A stretch of 5,757 nt of DNA, from assembly GCA_964589145.1 (NCBI GenBank), contig CAZPSL010000123.1:1-5757 (forward strand), in the 5' to 3' direction. A program made the position numbers and the translations under genes. A model generated the notes under the pieces. The model searched no databases and was not told where the DNA came from. It saw only the letters and a program-made list of their open reading frames with translations. Below are positions 5,194 through 5,757 of this stretch, piece after piece (positions within the stretch are counted from its first letter, which is position 1; the number at the start of each line of letters is the position of its first letter). This stretch comes from UBA11858 sp964589145 (GTDB taxonomy: Bacteria > Chloroflexota > Anaerolineae > Anaerolineales > UBA11858).

Positions 5194-5210
<17 letters not shown>
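4389..5210 (-). CDS. Putative lipoprotein with ConA/LamG-like domain
   Basis: The open frame gives up to 273 residues. A hydrophobic segment (about 26-37) ends in the lipobox LTAC (C38), so the mature protein should be anchored on the outer face of the membrane. A Thr/Pro-rich spacer follows (41-84), with TATRAP/TATVTP repeats from an 18-bp DNA period. From about 91 to the end lies an all-beta domain starting LLLTDDFADS, with GMLFRV, DFYRFSLSCNGQVRLDRV and LRFFINDTFQFAV, resembling ConA-like lectin/glucanase folds. No catalytic function can be assigned; sugar binding is possible. The start is uncertain: the only likely initiator in frame is TTG 5210 (GGGAG 4 bases upstream), 17 bp inside purA. 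The ATG that overlaps the purA stop (5195-5197, ATGA) is one frame off. Residues 7-29 are encoded by heptamer repeats, so the start may have been shifted by repeat expansion or loss. Confidence 0.8.
5124..5193 (-). repeat. Degenerate heptamer array at lipoprotein start
   Basis: Read on the minus strand, the 70 bp after ATGA divide into ten seven-base units: AGCGGTC, AGCCGTC, AGCGGGC, AGCAAGA, AGCGGAG, CAACATT, CGCCATC, TGCCATC, CGCTATT and CGCTGTT. The first five share an AGC start; four of the last five share a (C/T)GC start. The first unit differs by one base from the AGTGGTC array at 1304-1335. The array lies between the purA stop and the lipoprotein's lipobox and encodes part of its signal peptide. 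Confidence 0.75.

Positions 5211-5757
<547 letters not shown>

Overview
The window is GC-rich and looks like a chromosomal segment from a Chloroflexota bacterium, most likely class Anaerolineae. The basis is indirect: two lipoprotein signal peptides followed by long Thr/Pro-rich spacers, a ConA-like lipoprotein of a type common in that group, and intergenic DNA packed with small GC-rich palindromes and short tandem repeats. No taxonomic marker settles it; purA is only partial.

Layout: (1) 1-716, minus, a metallophosphoesterase whose 3' end lies outside the window and whose reading frame contains an in-frame 31-bp perfect palindrome. (2) 717-1052, gene-free, with two dispersed-repeat copies and a possible promoter. 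(3) 1053-1301, plus, an 82-residue protein made of four DnaJ-type CxxCxGxG zinc motifs. It converges with (4) 1316-2251, minus, an NADP-type short-chain dehydrogenase. The two stop codons are separated only by part of a tandem heptamer array. (5) 2252-2675, gene-free, a repeat island with a second copy of the palindrome, a 17-bp direct repeat around it, inverted copies of both repeats from region 2, and a 39-bp hairpin. (6) 2676-4241, plus, a complete 5'-nucleotidase/UshA-type lipoprotein. (7) 4389-5210, minus, a lipoprotein with a ConA/LamG-like domain, whose start region consists of ten heptamer units. It overlaps (8) 5194-5757, minus, the C-terminal 187 residues of adenylosuccinate synthase (purA).

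Functional links are modest. The 5'-nucleotidase would release nucleosides and phosphate outside the membrane, and PurA makes the AMP precursor, but they are convergent and not one operon. purA and the ConA lipoprotein are probably co-transcribed. No defence system, CRISPR, tRNA, rRNA or transposase gene is visible.

The unusual content is the repeats and what they do to genes. A palindromic element encodes a peptide inside an enzyme. A heptamer array forms the start and signal peptide of a lipoprotein, with the overlapping ATG one frame off. A related array supplies the last residues and stop of the dehydrogenase. Two composite repeats in inverted orientation bracket a 1.46-kb two-gene segment.
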